Origin: CBDDBK01 sp965225715
Lineage (GTDB): Bacteria; Bacteroidota; Bacteroidia; Cytophagales; Flammeovirgaceae
Length of the DNA stretch: 64,000 bases
Assembly: GCA_965225715.1 (NCBI GenBank)
Contig: CBDDBK010000005.1
Span: 186,001-250,000, forward strand
Direction of reading: 5' to 3'
Position 1 is the first letter of the stretch, and every line of letters starts with the position of its first letter. Positions 54,467 to 63,239 of this stretch are shown here, piece by piece. Under the pieces are notes generated by a model. The model did no database searches, had not been told where the DNA came from, and saw nothing but the letters and a program-made list of their open reading frames with translations. A program made the translations under genes and the position numbers.

Positions 54467-55273
54467 TTATTTCCATATAAAACCAGGCAATCTAAAGAAT
54501 CTTAATATTTTATTAATTATGGTTAAAAAAATAACAACTAGCTTCTTATAAAGTCTTTTTTTGAATGGTAGCAATTTTATACGCGAAGTATTGTCATCAA
54601 AAGAAATGCTTCCCGTTTTTTCACTAAATGGAGCTTTTCTATCTTTTTTCTCAATTATTAATATATTATCGTAGTAATGTAGAGAATCAACAGATTTAGT
54701 AAAAGAATTGACTTTTAAAGATTTTTGCTCAGAATGAAATGCATTTAAATAATCGATAAAGTTTTTACTATATTCAATAAATGTATTTTGTCTTTTATGC
54801 CCACCACCATATCCCAGGCAATATGAAGTATGTAAGTCCTCACATAAATAGATTCCATCATTTTTTATATGTTCGAATAATTCTTTATAGCTCACTATCT
54901 GTTGTCTCATAGTATGCCCACCATCATCAATAAGAATATCAATTTTTGGAATTGACTTCTTTACTGTCCGCAAAAATTCCTTGTCAGATTGCGAACCAAT
55001 AAGTATCTCGATATTTTTTTCTTCAAGTTTCTTACACTTGGGATTAATATCAATACCATATATTTTAGCTTTATCTCCAAAGTACTCTTTCCACATTTGA
55101 AGACTACCACCTTGCGAAACTCCAATTTCTAGTAGTACAACTTCTTTATTTCGAAATCTACTAAAATGACGGTCATAAATATCAAAATAATTGTTCCATT
55201 TGTGAATGAGTCTTTTATTATTGTTTCTGAAGTATTTTTCTAAATCAGAGGTGGAATCTTTTATATTTTTCAT
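54467..55273 (-). CDS. SAM-dependent methyltransferase (CmcI-like/glycan-associated)
   Basis: Class I methyltransferase with start chosen at MKNIKDSTSDLEKYF (55273), since the 13 residues before it are not family-like; 268 residues. SAM site VVLLEIGVSQGGSLQMWKEY and IYGIDINPKCKKL, then IDILIDDGGHTMRQQIVSYK, typical of rhamnosyl O-methyltransferase/CmcI-like proteins. The basic C-terminal tail (KKRLYKKLVVIFLTIINKIL) could be an amphipathic membrane anchor. A surface glycan substrate is inference. Confidence 0.75.
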   Translation of the reverse strand: MKNIKDSTSDLEKYFRNNNKRLIHKWNNYFDIYDRHFSRFRNKEVVLLEIGVSQGGSLQMWKEYFGDKAKIYGIDINPKCKKLEEKNIEILIGSQSDKEFLRTVKKSIPKIDILIDDGGHTMRQQIVSYKELFEHIKNDGIYLCEDLHTSYCLGYGGGHKRQNTFIEYSKNFIDYLNAFHSEQKSLKVNSFTKSVDSLHYYDNILIIEKKDRKAPFSEKTGSISFDDNTSRIKLLPFKKRLYKKLVVIFLTIINKILRFFRLPGFIWK

Positions 55274-55496
55274 TTTTATTACATTAATCGTAAATTCTAA
55301 TCGAAGAAACAAATGTTAAGGTATAAGAAAAAACAAAATAATTAAAAATTTCCTAAATCGTTATAAACTTTTACACTATTTAAGAGCCTATTTGCAATCG
55401 ATAACTAAAAAAAAGCAAAACCATTTTTTTAATACACTTTCAATTCGTAATTTGTCATTTTCATAATTCATAATTTACTCATTCATATTTAGTTCA

Positions 55497-57197
55497 ATGG
55501 AAGTTTTTAATCAAATTTTAAGTCTTATAGATAGTTATATAGGTGGTAGTCAATGGTTTGTATTTCTTCTTTTAGGAACAGGTCTTTTTTTTACGATTTA
55601 CTTAAAATTTCCTCAGATTAGATATTTCCGTCATGCTATTAATACTTTGCGTGGTATTTATGATAAAAAAGGTAGCCTTGGTGATACTTCTCATTTCCAA
55701 TCTTTAGCAACGGCACTTTCCGGTACGGTGGGTACAGGTAATATTTCGGGTGTTGCTTTTGCCATTCATTTAGGTGGTCCTGCAGCTTTATTTTGGATGT
55801 TAGTAACTGCTTTTTTTGGTATGACAACAAAATTTGTGGAAGTAACTCTTTCTCACAAATATCGAGAACATGACAATGAAGGGCATATCGCGGGTGGGCC
55901 GATGTACTATATGAAAAATAAATTGAAATGGAAATATATCGCTCTTATTTTTGCTATTGCCACGGTTATATCTTCTTTTGGAACAGGTAGTTTACCTCAA
56001 ATTAATAGCATCGCTTCTTCTATGAAATCCACGTTTGACATTCCTACTATTTACACAGGCGCATTATTGGCTATATTATTGGGTTTGGTTATTTTAGGTG
56101 GTATCCAACGCATTGCTCAAGTAACCTCAAAATTGGTTCCATTCATGGCGATATTGTATTTTATTGCTGCCTTTGCTGTAATTTTTTACAATTTTCAAAA
56201 TATACCATCTGCTTTCACATCTATTTTTGCCGATATATTTACAGGAACTGCTGCGACAGGTGGTTTTTTAGGCGCTACAATTGCTTTTGCTTTTAATAGA
56301 GGTGTTAATAGAGGGCTTTTTTCTAATGAAGCAGGACAGGGTTCAGCACCAATAGCCCATGCAGCAGCCAAAGCTGATAACCCCGTTTCTGAAGGTATTG
56401 TTGCTATATTAGAGCCTTTTATAGATACTATTATTATTTGTTTTTTAACAGGAATGGTTTTACTTTCCACAGGAATATGGAAAGAAAAGTTACCCAATCA
56501 ATTTCAATATACAGATACTTTTATTTTAAATGGCTTTTACGATCAGAATGATTTTAAACAAAAAACCGATTTATTTGAAGGCTTAGTCCAACAAAACTTG
56601 CCACTTTTTAACGGTCAGATAGAAATTGATAATGGGCTAATTACTAGCCCTATTACCGTTTTACATGCCCGTTCTATTGCTGAGAATGTTAAAGTTTATG
56701 TTTTAATAGGTAATCAAGAACCTTCCTCATCCGAACTTTTTACTGGAAACTTAATTGTTAAAAATGGAAAATATGAAATCGAACAAAAGACTGATGATGG
56801 ATTTAGAACCATCATATTTAAAGGAAATTCGTTGATTCATAGCGCTCCGCTAACGGCAGAAGCTTTTAAACGTAGTTTCTTTGGGAATTTTGGAGAGTAT
56901 ATTGTTACTATAGGACTTTTGCTTTTTGCTTTTTCTACCGCTATTGCTTGGTCTTATTATGGTGGTAGAGCAACTACTTTTTTGATTGGTAGTAAAGGTG
57001 TGCCCTATTATCGGACACTTTATATTATTGGTTTTTTCTTAGCATCTTTTGTAGATACCACAATTATTTGGACTTTTGCTGGCATTACGATTGCCTTAAT
57101 GACTGTTCCAAATTTGATTGGAATATTATTTTTGCACAAAGACATGAAACATACTGTCAAAAATTATTGGGATAACTTTAGAAGATCTAATAAATAA
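55497..57197 (+). CDS. Sodium:alanine/glycine symporter (AGCS family)
   Basis: Membrane transporter taking up alanine or glycine with Na+ (566 residues; about eleven TM segments). The AGCS signature TALSGTVGTGNISGVAFAIH is near residue 75-95, and FNRGVNRGLFSNEAGQGSAP with IAHAAAKADNPVSEGIVAIL follows. Between about residues 325 and 455 it carries a soluble insertion (KEKLPNQFQYTDTFILNGFY ... GFRTIIFKGNSLIHSAPLTA) placed outside the usual topology; shorter AGCS proteins lack it. Such an insertion occurs in other Bacteroidota members to my knowledge. Alone in its transcription unit. Confidence 0.87.
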   Translation: MEVFNQILSLIDSYIGGSQWFVFLLLGTGLFFTIYLKFPQIRYFRHAINTLRGIYDKKGSLGDTSHFQSLATALSGTVGTGNISGVAFAIHLGGPAALFWMLVTAFFGMTTKFVEVTLSHKYREHDNEGHIAGGPMYYMKNKLKWKYIALIFAIATVISSFGTGSLPQINSIASSMKSTFDIPTIYTGALLAILLGLVILGGIQRIAQVTSKLVPFMAILYFIAAFAVIFYNFQNIPSAFTSIFADIFTGTAATGGFLGATIAFAFNRGVNRGLFSNEAGQGSAPIAHAAAKADNPVSEGIVAILEPFIDTIIICFLTGMVLLSTGIWKEKLPNQFQYTDTFILNGFYDQNDFKQKTDLFEGLVQQNLPLFNGQIEIDNGLITSPITVLHARSIAENVKVYVLIGNQEPSSSELFTGNLIVKNGKYEIEQKTDDGFRTIIFKGNSLIHSAPLTAEAFKRSFFGNFGEYIVTIGLLLFAFSTAIAWSYYGGRATTFLIGSKGVPYYRTLYIIGFFLASFVDTTIIWTFAGITIALMTVPNLIGILFLHKDMKHTVKNYWDNFRRSNK

Positions 57198-57294
57198 ACT
57201 GTAAAATTTATATGATTTTAGACATTTTAAACTGTTCGATTTACCACTATGGAAAGAAAAAATGTCGTTTACTATCTTTGACTAAACAGTTTTA

Positions 57295-58029
57295 TCAATT
57301 GTATTTCGATAATATATCTCGTAATTTCAACTTAAGTACCCCAAATATTGCTTCTTTAAGTACTTGAAAAGACATTTTAGATTTCCCCCGTTTTCGATCT
57401 GTAAAAATGATTGGAATTTCTTTTATTTTTAAGTGTTTACGCCAAAATATAAATTTCATTTCTATTTGAAAAGCATATCCGACAAATTTTACTTTATTAA
57501 AATCAATGCTTGCTAAAGCAGTAGAACGATAACATTTAAAACCTGCTGTAGAATCTTTAATTGGTAACCCTGTGACTAATTTTACGTATATGCTGGCAAA
57601 GTAGGACAATAAAATTCTTGATAAAGGCCAGTTTACTACATTAACACCTTGGATATAACGAGAACCAATTACCAAATCTAAATTATATTTATCAGCTTCT
57701 TGATACAAATGAACTAAATCTTCGGGGTTATGCGAAAAATCTGCATCCATTTCAAATATATATTTATAGTTTAAAGTCAAGGCTTTATTAAAACCATAGA
57801 TATAAGCTCTTCCAAGACCTTCTTTTTGCTTTCTTATTTCCAAAATGATTCTATCTTGATAACTTTTTTGTAGTTCTTTAACCTTTTCAGAAGTTCCGTC
57901 AGGAGAGCTGTCATCAACTATCATGATATCAAAAGAGACTTCTAAGTCTAAAACTGCTTTTATAATAGCTTCAATATTTTCTATTTCGTTATAAGTCGGA
58001 ATAATCACTAAACATCCTTTCAAAGTCAT
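57295..58029 (-). CDS. Polyprenyl-phosphate mannose synthase-like GT2 glycosyltransferase
   Basis: Family 2 glycosyltransferase of the Dol-P-Man synthase type (244 residues). GT-A motifs: VIIPTYNEIENIEAIIKAVL, IMIVDDSSPDGTSEKVKEL, FEMDADFSHNPEDLVHLYQ (DAD), GSRYIQGVNVVNWPLSRILL, STAGFKCYRSTAL, and EIPIIFTDRKRGKSKMS. No C-terminal TM is evident, so it is a soluble or peripheral enzyme that loads mannose (or a similar sugar) on polyprenyl phosphate. The donor sugar may serve the GT-C-like protein at 9.5 kb (inference). Confidence 0.87.
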   Translation of the reverse strand: MTLKGCLVIIPTYNEIENIEAIIKAVLDLEVSFDIMIVDDSSPDGTSEKVKELQKSYQDRIILEIRKQKEGLGRAYIYGFNKALTLNYKYIFEMDADFSHNPEDLVHLYQEADKYNLDLVIGSRYIQGVNVVNWPLSRILLSYFASIYVKLVTGLPIKDSTAGFKCYRSTALASIDFNKVKFVGYAFQIEMKFIFWRKHLKIKEIPIIFTDRKRGKSKMSFQVLKEAIFGVLKLKLRDILSKYN

Positions 58030-58295
58030 CAGATATGATTAAATTAAAAATTAAAATATAGCCCAACTAAATATTCAATATTTTCGAATTATTTTTCCGA
58101 TGAGTTTATTTTTAAAGTCATAAAGCATTGGTTTTTAATATTTTGTGGTTGTTAAGAAAATAATATGAGTTTTCCTTCTTCGGTAAAGTCATTTAGAAAA
58201 GTAGAATATAGAATTTATTGTACTTTTTTTATTTCTTAGCTAAAATAATTTGGTAAATCTTGCTAAAGTTTTAACAAGCCTAAAGTATAAGTGAT

Positions 58296-58339
58296 TATAG
58301 CAGAACCATTTATTTTTCAATCAATGAATTAAACCCTCT
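58296..58339 (+). repeat. Dispersed repeat, left half
   Basis: TATAGCAGAACCATTTATTT then TCAATCAATGAATTAAACCCTC; the right half is replaced by the hairpin sequence. Confidence 0.5.
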
Positions 58340-58401
58340 ATTAGGTATTATGCCCTGATAATATCAATTTTGATAATCATTATTATCAGGGTAATAGGGT
58401 T
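58333..58401. terminator. Nested hairpin downstream of rpmE2
   Basis: CCCTGATAATA (58353-58363) pairs with TATTATCAGGG (58381-58391), and outside it ACCCTCTATTA pairs with TAATAGGGT (58392-58400) with one bulge. It lies 40-100 bp after the L31 stop codon on the minus strand. No T-run on that strand, so termination is uncertain. Confidence 0.4.
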
Positions 58402-58438
58402 TTAAAAAATATGAAAAGGATTAAAAATCCTTAAATAT

Positions 58439-58717
58439 TTATTTAGGTTTCTTTTCTTCTTCTGGCTTTTTAAAGAATTTTTTATATTTTTTATTAAATT
58501 TCTCAACTCTACCTGCCTTAATACTAAAGGTGTTTTTTCCGAGATAAAAAGGATGAGAAGCCGAGCTAATCTCTATTTTAGCAAGTGGATAACTTTTTCC
58601 ATCTTCCCATTCGGTTGTTTCGTTAGTTGCTATAGCTGAACGGGTCATAAATTTATGGTTGCTTGAAATATCCCAAAAAACAACTTCACGATAATCTGGA
58701 TGAATATCTTTTTTCAT
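58439..58717 (-). CDS. rpmE2: 50S ribosomal protein L31, type B (zinc-independent)
   Basis: 92-residue ribosomal protein of the type B L31 group: MKKDIHPDYREVVFWDISSN, HKFMTRSAIATNETTEWEDG, YPLAKIEISSASHPFYLGKN and a basic tail. It lacks the CxxC zinc ligands of type A L31, so it does not need zinc and in many bacteria replaces type A under zinc shortage. It is divergent from the GT9 gene; the 107-bp spacer has -7-like boxes on both strands. Confidence 0.95.
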   Translation of the reverse strand: MKKDIHPDYREVVFWDISSNHKFMTRSAIATNETTEWEDGKSYPLAKIEISSASHPFYLGKNTFSIKAGRVEKFNKKYKKFFKKPEEEKKPK

Positions 58718-58766
58718 TTCTAAAATTTTAGTCTAAATAATTTTTATTATAGATAAAAGTATACTT

Positions 58767-58793
58767 TACTTTTGCATACAAAGAGCAAAGATA
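58767..58793. promoter_or_regulatory. Possible divergent -7 boxes between rpmE2 and GT9
   Basis: TACTTTTG on the plus strand (58767-58774) and TATCTTTG on the minus strand (58793-58786) both match the Bacteroidota -7 consensus TAnnTTTG. They overlap almost head to head, about 50-75 bp from each start codon. Inferred from consensus only. Confidence 0.3.
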
Positions 58794-58824
58794 AAAAGTA
58801 TTTTTTTATTAAAATAATTATATT

Positions 58825-59883
58825 TTGAGGATTAAGCATTATTTGGTTATTCGTCTGTCTGCGATGGGTGATGTAGCTTTGGCAGTCCCTGTCATTGAAG
58901 CAGTATTATCTCAAAACCAAAATATTAAATTACATATTCTAACAAGGCAAAAATTTAGAGTTTTCTTTAAAAATATTCAAAATTTAGAGTTTGTCGATTT
59001 TGATATAAATGGAGTACATAAAGGTTTTTTAGGATTATTAAGATTAGCAAAGCAGATAAATAAAGACATTGATTTAGATGGTGTAATCGATATTCATGGG
59101 GTTTTAAGATCCTATATTTTAGATGTTTTTTTTGGCTTTTTAGGTGTAAAAATTTTTAGAATCAATAAAGGTAGAAAGTCTAAACGCCTAATTATAAATA
59201 GGAAAAAAATAACCCCTTTAAAACATACAAGTCAAAGATATATAGATGTTTTTCAGGCTTTTGGTTTAAAAGCTGATCTGAATTTATTTTTGAAAACCCG
59301 TCAGTCTAAAAAAGATTTATTTAAAAGTCAGCTTTTGAGTTTAAATCGTTTAAAAAAAAAACATACCTATCTTGGTATTGCTCCTTTTGCTGCTTTTGAG
59401 TCAAAAACTTATCCTTTATCTTTGATGAAGAAAATTATACAAGAACTTATAAAACTTGGAAATACTCAAATTTTTATTTTTGGTGGTGGTCAAAAAGATC
59501 AACTATTGATTAAAGATCTTTTAGATTTTGATACCAAAAATTTGGTAGAAAATAGAGTAAAAGATTTTGATTTAGAAGATCAACTTGGTATGATTTCTAA
59601 AATGAAAGTTATGTTGACGATGGATTCGGCAAACATGCATTTAGCAAGATTAGTTGATGTGCCTGTTATATCTATATGGGGACCAACCCATCCATTTTTT
59701 GGATTTGGTGCGCTTGGACAAAAAAGAGAAGAAAATATTTTGCAAGTCAGTATCGATAAATTAAAATGTCGTCCTTGTTCTTTTTTTGGAAACAAACCTT
59801 GTATTCATGAAGAACTCTATTGTTTTTCTAAAATTCCTATCTATCAAATTATTAATTTAGTAAAAAAAGAGTTAGAAAAATAA
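58825..59883 (+). CDS. Glycosyltransferase family 9 (heptosyltransferase-like)
   Basis: GT9 enzyme of the ADP-heptose:LPS heptosyltransferase family (352 residues) adding heptose to the LPS inner core. TTG start at 58825, chosen because MRIKHYLVIRLSAMGDVALA is the conserved beginning (RxxxxGDxxLxxPVI). Further signs: LGIAPFAAFESKTYPLSLMK, FGGGQKDQLLIK, VMLTMDSANMHLARLVDVPV and SIWGPTHPFFGFG. With hldD and kdsB it supports a heptose/Kdo LPS core. The stop is 20 bp from the convergent PAP2 gene. Confidence 0.87.
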   Translation: MRIKHYLVIRLSAMGDVALAVPVIEAVLSQNQNIKLHILTRQKFRVFFKNIQNLEFVDFDINGVHKGFLGLLRLAKQINKDIDLDGVIDIHGVLRSYILDVFFGFLGVKIFRINKGRKSKRLIINRKKITPLKHTSQRYIDVFQAFGLKADLNLFLKTRQSKKDLFKSQLLSLNRLKKKHTYLGIAPFAAFESKTYPLSLMKKIIQELIKLGNTQIFIFGGGQKDQLLIKDLLDFDTKNLVENRVKDFDLEDQLGMISKMKVMLTMDSANMHLARLVDVPVISIWGPTHPFFGFGALGQKREENILQVSIDKLKCRPCSFFGNKPCIHEELYCFSKIPIYQIINLVKKELEK

Positions 59884-59912
59884 ATAAAGTTTTGATCTAA
59901 ATTTTATTTATT
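59884..59912. terminator. A/T hairpin between convergent genes
   Basis: AAATAAAGTTTTGATCTAAA followed by TTTTATTTATT: AAATAAA pairs with TTTATTT. It fills the 20-bp gap between the convergent GT9 and PAP2 genes. Confidence 0.35.
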
Positions 59913-60458
59913 AAATAACGGCACTATCATCCAAGCCTTGAAAATAAGCCAAGCCCATAGAATACCTGACAAGGCACCGACTAAAATATCCAAAGGATAA
60001 TGAACACCTACATATATTCTGCTATAGGAAACAAAAGCTGCCCACACTAATAAAGTATATCGACTATTAGGATAATTTTTTTTGAAAAGTAAAAATAGAA
60101 AAAAGGCTAATCCAAAAGTATTAGCTGCATGGGAAGAAATGAAACCGTATTGCCCGCCACAACTATTAACAATATGAATATTAATAAGTTGATGACAAGG
60201 GCGTAGCCGAGCAAAAAAAGGTTTACAAAAACTTGAAGAAAACTGATCGGATAAAATAACAACTATAACCAAACCTAAAATCAAAAAAAAACCTTCTTTT
60301 TTATACTTTTTGATTAGAAAAAATATAGTTAGCCCATAAAAAGGAAACCATGTTTTTTTTTCGGTAGTTATACTCATGATTTTATCCCATGTCTCATTAT
60401 TAAGACCATTTAAAAATCTGAATAATAACTCATCTAAACCTAAAAAATAGTCTAACAT
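59904..60458 (-). CDS. PAP2 family membrane phosphatase
   Basis: 184-residue phosphatidic-acid-phosphatase-like membrane enzyme with about five TM segments. The three phosphatase motifs are present: KPFFARLRPCHQ (KxxxxxxRP), SSHAANTFG (PSGH-like SxSH, here SSHA) and RIYVGVHYPLDIL (SRxxxxxHxxxD). The first motif's Lys is preceded by FCKP. It could dephosphorylate undecaprenyl-pyrophosphate or a lipid A phosphate. It ends the minus-strand run of five genes. Confidence 0.85.
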   Translation of the reverse strand: MLDYFLGLDELLFRFLNGLNNETWDKIMSITTEKKTWFPFYGLTIFFLIKKYKKEGFFLILGLVIVVILSDQFSSSFCKPFFARLRPCHQLINIHIVNSCGGQYGFISSHAANTFGLAFFLFLLFKKNYPNSRYTLLVWAAFVSYSRIYVGVHYPLDILVGALSGILWAWLIFKAWMIVPLFNK

Positions 60459-60543
60459 TTTCTATTTGGGCTCTAGTAAAATTTAGAAAACACGCCGAAA
60501 ATAATTTATTTTTAGAATATACAAATAATTGATATTTTATTCT

Positions 60544-62163
60544 TTAAGTCTGTTCTTTAAAAATATCATAACTATAATTAGAAAATTTAATTCTTTTCAT
60601 ATTTTTAATTTCAACAGTAATATTTTTAATTTCCGATTCTTTTTGGAATTCAACCATCATTTCTATAATATCATCATCAATAAAATTTGCATTTTTACCA
60701 TCAATAATTACTGAACTATTTTCTTCTATGGACTCTAGAATTGTATTTAAAATGGCTTTATTTAAAAATGAGACATCTTTATTGAAACGGATAAGGTGGT
60801 CTTTATTTTCTTGAATATGGGAAATTGGGGTATGGAAATCAGATTTTACCACAAAAATTAGACCGATAACTAATCCAATAGAAACTCCAATAAGCAAATC
60901 CGTTGCTAAAATAGCGACAATAGTAGTAATAAAAGGTATAAATTGATCTATGCCTTTTCTATACATATTAATAAATGTGGAAGGTTGAGCTAATTTAAGA
61001 CCAACAAGTGATAAGATAGCTGCTAAAGCTGCTAAAGGTACCATATTTAAAACATTATATAAAAAAATAGCTGAAAATAACAACAAAAAACCGTGTGTAA
61101 TGGAAGCACTTTTTGTTCGTCCTCCAGAATTAATACTTGCTGAACTTCTAACAATTACAGAAGTAATTGGCAGGCCACCTATTAAGCCTGAAACACTATT
61201 TCCTAAACCTTGGGCTAAAAGTTCTCGATTAAGCGGTGTTTTACGTTTATAAGGATCTAATTTATCTACTGCTTCTATTGTTAATAAAGTCTCCAAACTA
61301 GCTACTAGACCTATTGTTATAGCAGCTACATATGTTTTAGAAACAAATAAAAATGACCAGTCAGGATATGTTAAGTTAGCTAAAAGATAATTAATATTTT
61401 TTATCTCTGGTAGTTCCACTAAATTATGAGATTTGAGTTCCCACATAGGCAATATAGCCCCTATAAATTGGTTAATAAATATACCTACAATAACTACTAT
61501 CAATGCACTTGGTAACCAATGTATATTTTTTAGAAATGTATTTTTGTTCCAAAAAATAATGATAAGTATACTCACTAAAGTTATCCCTAAACTAATGGGA
61601 TTAATATTACTAATTATGTCTAAAGAAGGTCCCGAGTTATATTTAAAAGCAGAAGATCCGTTTAAGTTAGTTTCAAATAGACTTTTTAAAGTTGTATGCC
61701 CAAGTATAAGTGGAATTTGTTTGATTATTAGCGTAATACCTATAGCCGCTAACATGCCTTTGATAACTGCCGAAGGCACAAAATAAGCAATTCTACCAAC
61801 TCGTAGTAAACCAAGTATAATTTGTAAAGCCCCACCCAACACTAAGGCTAGCAAAAAGGCTTGAAAGCTTTGAAGATCCGTAATTGCACTGGCAACTACA
61901 GCTGTTAAACCAGCAGCAGGACCACATACACTTAATTGAGATTGACTTAGTATGGGTATGACAATACCACCAATAATACCTGCAATAATACCTGCAAATA
62001 AAGGAATATTTAAGCCAGCTTCAACTTCTCCGCGAGAGGCTAAAGCAATTCCCAAACACAATGGAACAGCGACTAAAAAAACAACTAAACCAGCAGGAAG
62101 ATCAAACTGTAAGTTTGCTAAATAATTCTCTTTATGAAGTACATGTTTTTTTTTACTCATCAT
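60544..62163 (-). CDS. SulP family anion transporter with STAS domain
   Basis: Inorganic anion transporter (sulfate or bicarbonate type), 539 residues. About 11-12 hydrophobic segments, with the SulP signature region FDLPAGLVVFLVAVPLCLGI near residue 18-37 and GGLPITSVIVRSSASINSGG near 312-331. A C-terminal STAS domain is present (FLNKAILNTILESIEENSSV, VIIDGKNANFIDDDIIEMMV). In Bacteroidota these are often bicarbonate transporters next to carbonic anhydrase, but no such gene is visible here. Translation could begin at the first or second Met. Confidence 0.88.
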   Translation of the reverse strand: MMSKKKHVLHKENYLANLQFDLPAGLVVFLVAVPLCLGIALASRGEVEAGLNIPLFAGIIAGIIGGIVIPILSQSQLSVCGPAAGLTAVVASAITDLQSFQAFLLALVLGGALQIILGLLRVGRIAYFVPSAVIKGMLAAIGITLIIKQIPLILGHTTLKSLFETNLNGSSAFKYNSGPSLDIISNINPISLGITLVSILIIIFWNKNTFLKNIHWLPSALIVVIVGIFINQFIGAILPMWELKSHNLVELPEIKNINYLLANLTYPDWSFLFVSKTYVAAITIGLVASLETLLTIEAVDKLDPYKRKTPLNRELLAQGLGNSVSGLIGGLPITSVIVRSSASINSGGRTKSASITHGFLLLFSAIFLYNVLNMVPLAALAAILSLVGLKLAQPSTFINMYRKGIDQFIPFITTIVAILATDLLIGVSIGLVIGLIFVVKSDFHTPISHIQENKDHLIRFNKDVSFLNKAILNTILESIEENSSVIIDGKNANFIDDDIIEMMVEFQKESEIKNITVEIKNMKRIKFSNYSYDIFKEQT

Positions 62164-62217
62164 AATTTTGAAACTAAACCTAAAAATAAAATTGAAAATT
62201 GAAAATTAAATAAAGCA

Positions 62218-62967
62218 TTAGCTTCTTAATATTGTTCTAACCATTTCTAAATCTTGAAGGGTATCGATGGAAACAGTATCATGATTAGTAATAGCAATTT
62301 TTATAGTTTTCCCATGTTCTAACCAACGGTTTTGTTCTAAAAATTCCGTTTTTTCAAGATGTGTTTGAGGCAATGTTGTAAAAGTTTTCAAAGCTTCTTT
62401 GGTATAAGCATAAAAACCCAGATGTTTATAAAAAGTTGTTTTTTTAAACCATTTAGACCTTTCCATCCTTGCTACATAAGGAATTACAGAACGACTAAAA
62501 TATAAGGCTTTATAATTAAGATCAAAAGTTACAAAAACTTCACTTTCATTATTTAAACTGTCAGGATTCTTAATAGGAACAACTAAGGTTGCCATTTCAG
62601 TAGTAGGGTCATCAAAACAAGATTTTAAAGTTTCTATTTGTTCGGGTAAAAATAAAGGTTCATCACCTTGTATATTAATAATAATATCAATAGGTTGATC
62701 ACTAATTTTGGAAATAATTTCCAAAGCTTCTACACATCTATCTGTACCTGAAAGATGTGTAGGAGAAGTCATTAAAACATTTCCTCCAAAACCTTTAACA
62801 TGGTCAAATATACGTTTATCATCGGTGGCGACATAGACTTGGTCTAATGCTTTTATGGCATTTTCATAAACTCTTTGAACCATACTTTTCCCCCAAATGT
62901 CTATCAATGGTTTTCCTTCTAAACGACTCGAAGCATAACGGGACGGAATAATAGCAATAAAATTCAT
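62218..62967 (-). CDS. kdsB: 3-deoxy-manno-octulosonate cytidylyltransferase KdsB
   Basis: Activates Kdo with CTP to CMP-Kdo for LPS core synthesis. The 249 residues start with IAIIPSRYASSRLEGKPLID (nucleotide loop with the Arg-Lys set), followed by SGTDRCVEALEII, IIINIQGDEPLFLPEQIETL and HLGFYAYTKEALKTFTTLP. Length and motifs are complete. With hldD and GT9 this indicates LPS with a Kdo-heptose inner core. It lies between yidD and the SulP gene on one strand with gaps of about 50 bp. Confidence 0.95.
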   Translation of the reverse strand: MNFIAIIPSRYASSRLEGKPLIDIWGKSMVQRVYENAIKALDQVYVATDDKRIFDHVKGFGGNVLMTSPTHLSGTDRCVEALEIISKISDQPIDIIINIQGDEPLFLPEQIETLKSCFDDPTTEMATLVVPIKNPDSLNNESEVFVTFDLNYKALYFSRSVIPYVARMERSKWFKKTTFYKHLGFYAYTKEALKTFTTLPQTHLEKTEFLEQNRWLEHGKTIKIAITNHDTVSIDTLQDLEMVRTILRS

Positions 62968-63015
62968 CTATCTGATTAAGATATTTATTTGGTTTAATAT
63001 TAAAAAAAGAGAGTA

Positions 63016-63231
63016 TTAAGGAACAGGGTCATAACCTCTTCCTCCCCAGGGATGACAACGTTTTATTCTTTTTAAACCCAAGCAAACACCTTTAGTTAGT
63101 CCATATTTTTCTATAGCCCCAATCATATAAGTAGAGCAGGTTGGTATATAACGACAACTGGAAGGTAAATGAACCGAGATAACACCTTGGTAAAATTTTA
63201 TAAGTAAAATAAATACTTTTCTAAGTAGCAT
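63016..63231 (-). CDS. yidD: Membrane protein insertion efficiency factor YidD
   Basis: 71-residue YidD protein assisting insertion of membrane proteins with YidC. An N-terminal amphipathic helix (RKVFILLIKFYQGVIS) is followed by the conserved SSCRYIPTCSTYMIGAIEKY and LKRIKRCHPWGGRGYDPVP. It ends eight bases after the upstream coiled-coil ORF, so both share a transcript. Elsewhere yidD is near rnpA-yidC; here it is not. Confidence 0.93.
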   Translation of the reverse strand: MLLRKVFILLIKFYQGVISVHLPSSCRYIPTCSTYMIGAIEKYGLTKGVCLGLKRIKRCHPWGGRGYDPVP

Positions 63232-63239
63232 AAATAAAT

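Larger units (their letters stand above)
58030..58438. other. Intergenic region after rpmE2
   Basis: 409 bp with a truncated dispersed repeat (58296-58339) and a nested hairpin (58333-58401). No gene recognised; a short open stretch at 58100-58200 (minus strand) is not convincing. Confidence 0.4.

Noticed and set aside
3756..58339. Dispersed repeat as a CRISPR or tRNA family
   Set aside because: Copies are scattered one by one with no regular spacing, and they do not fold as tRNA.
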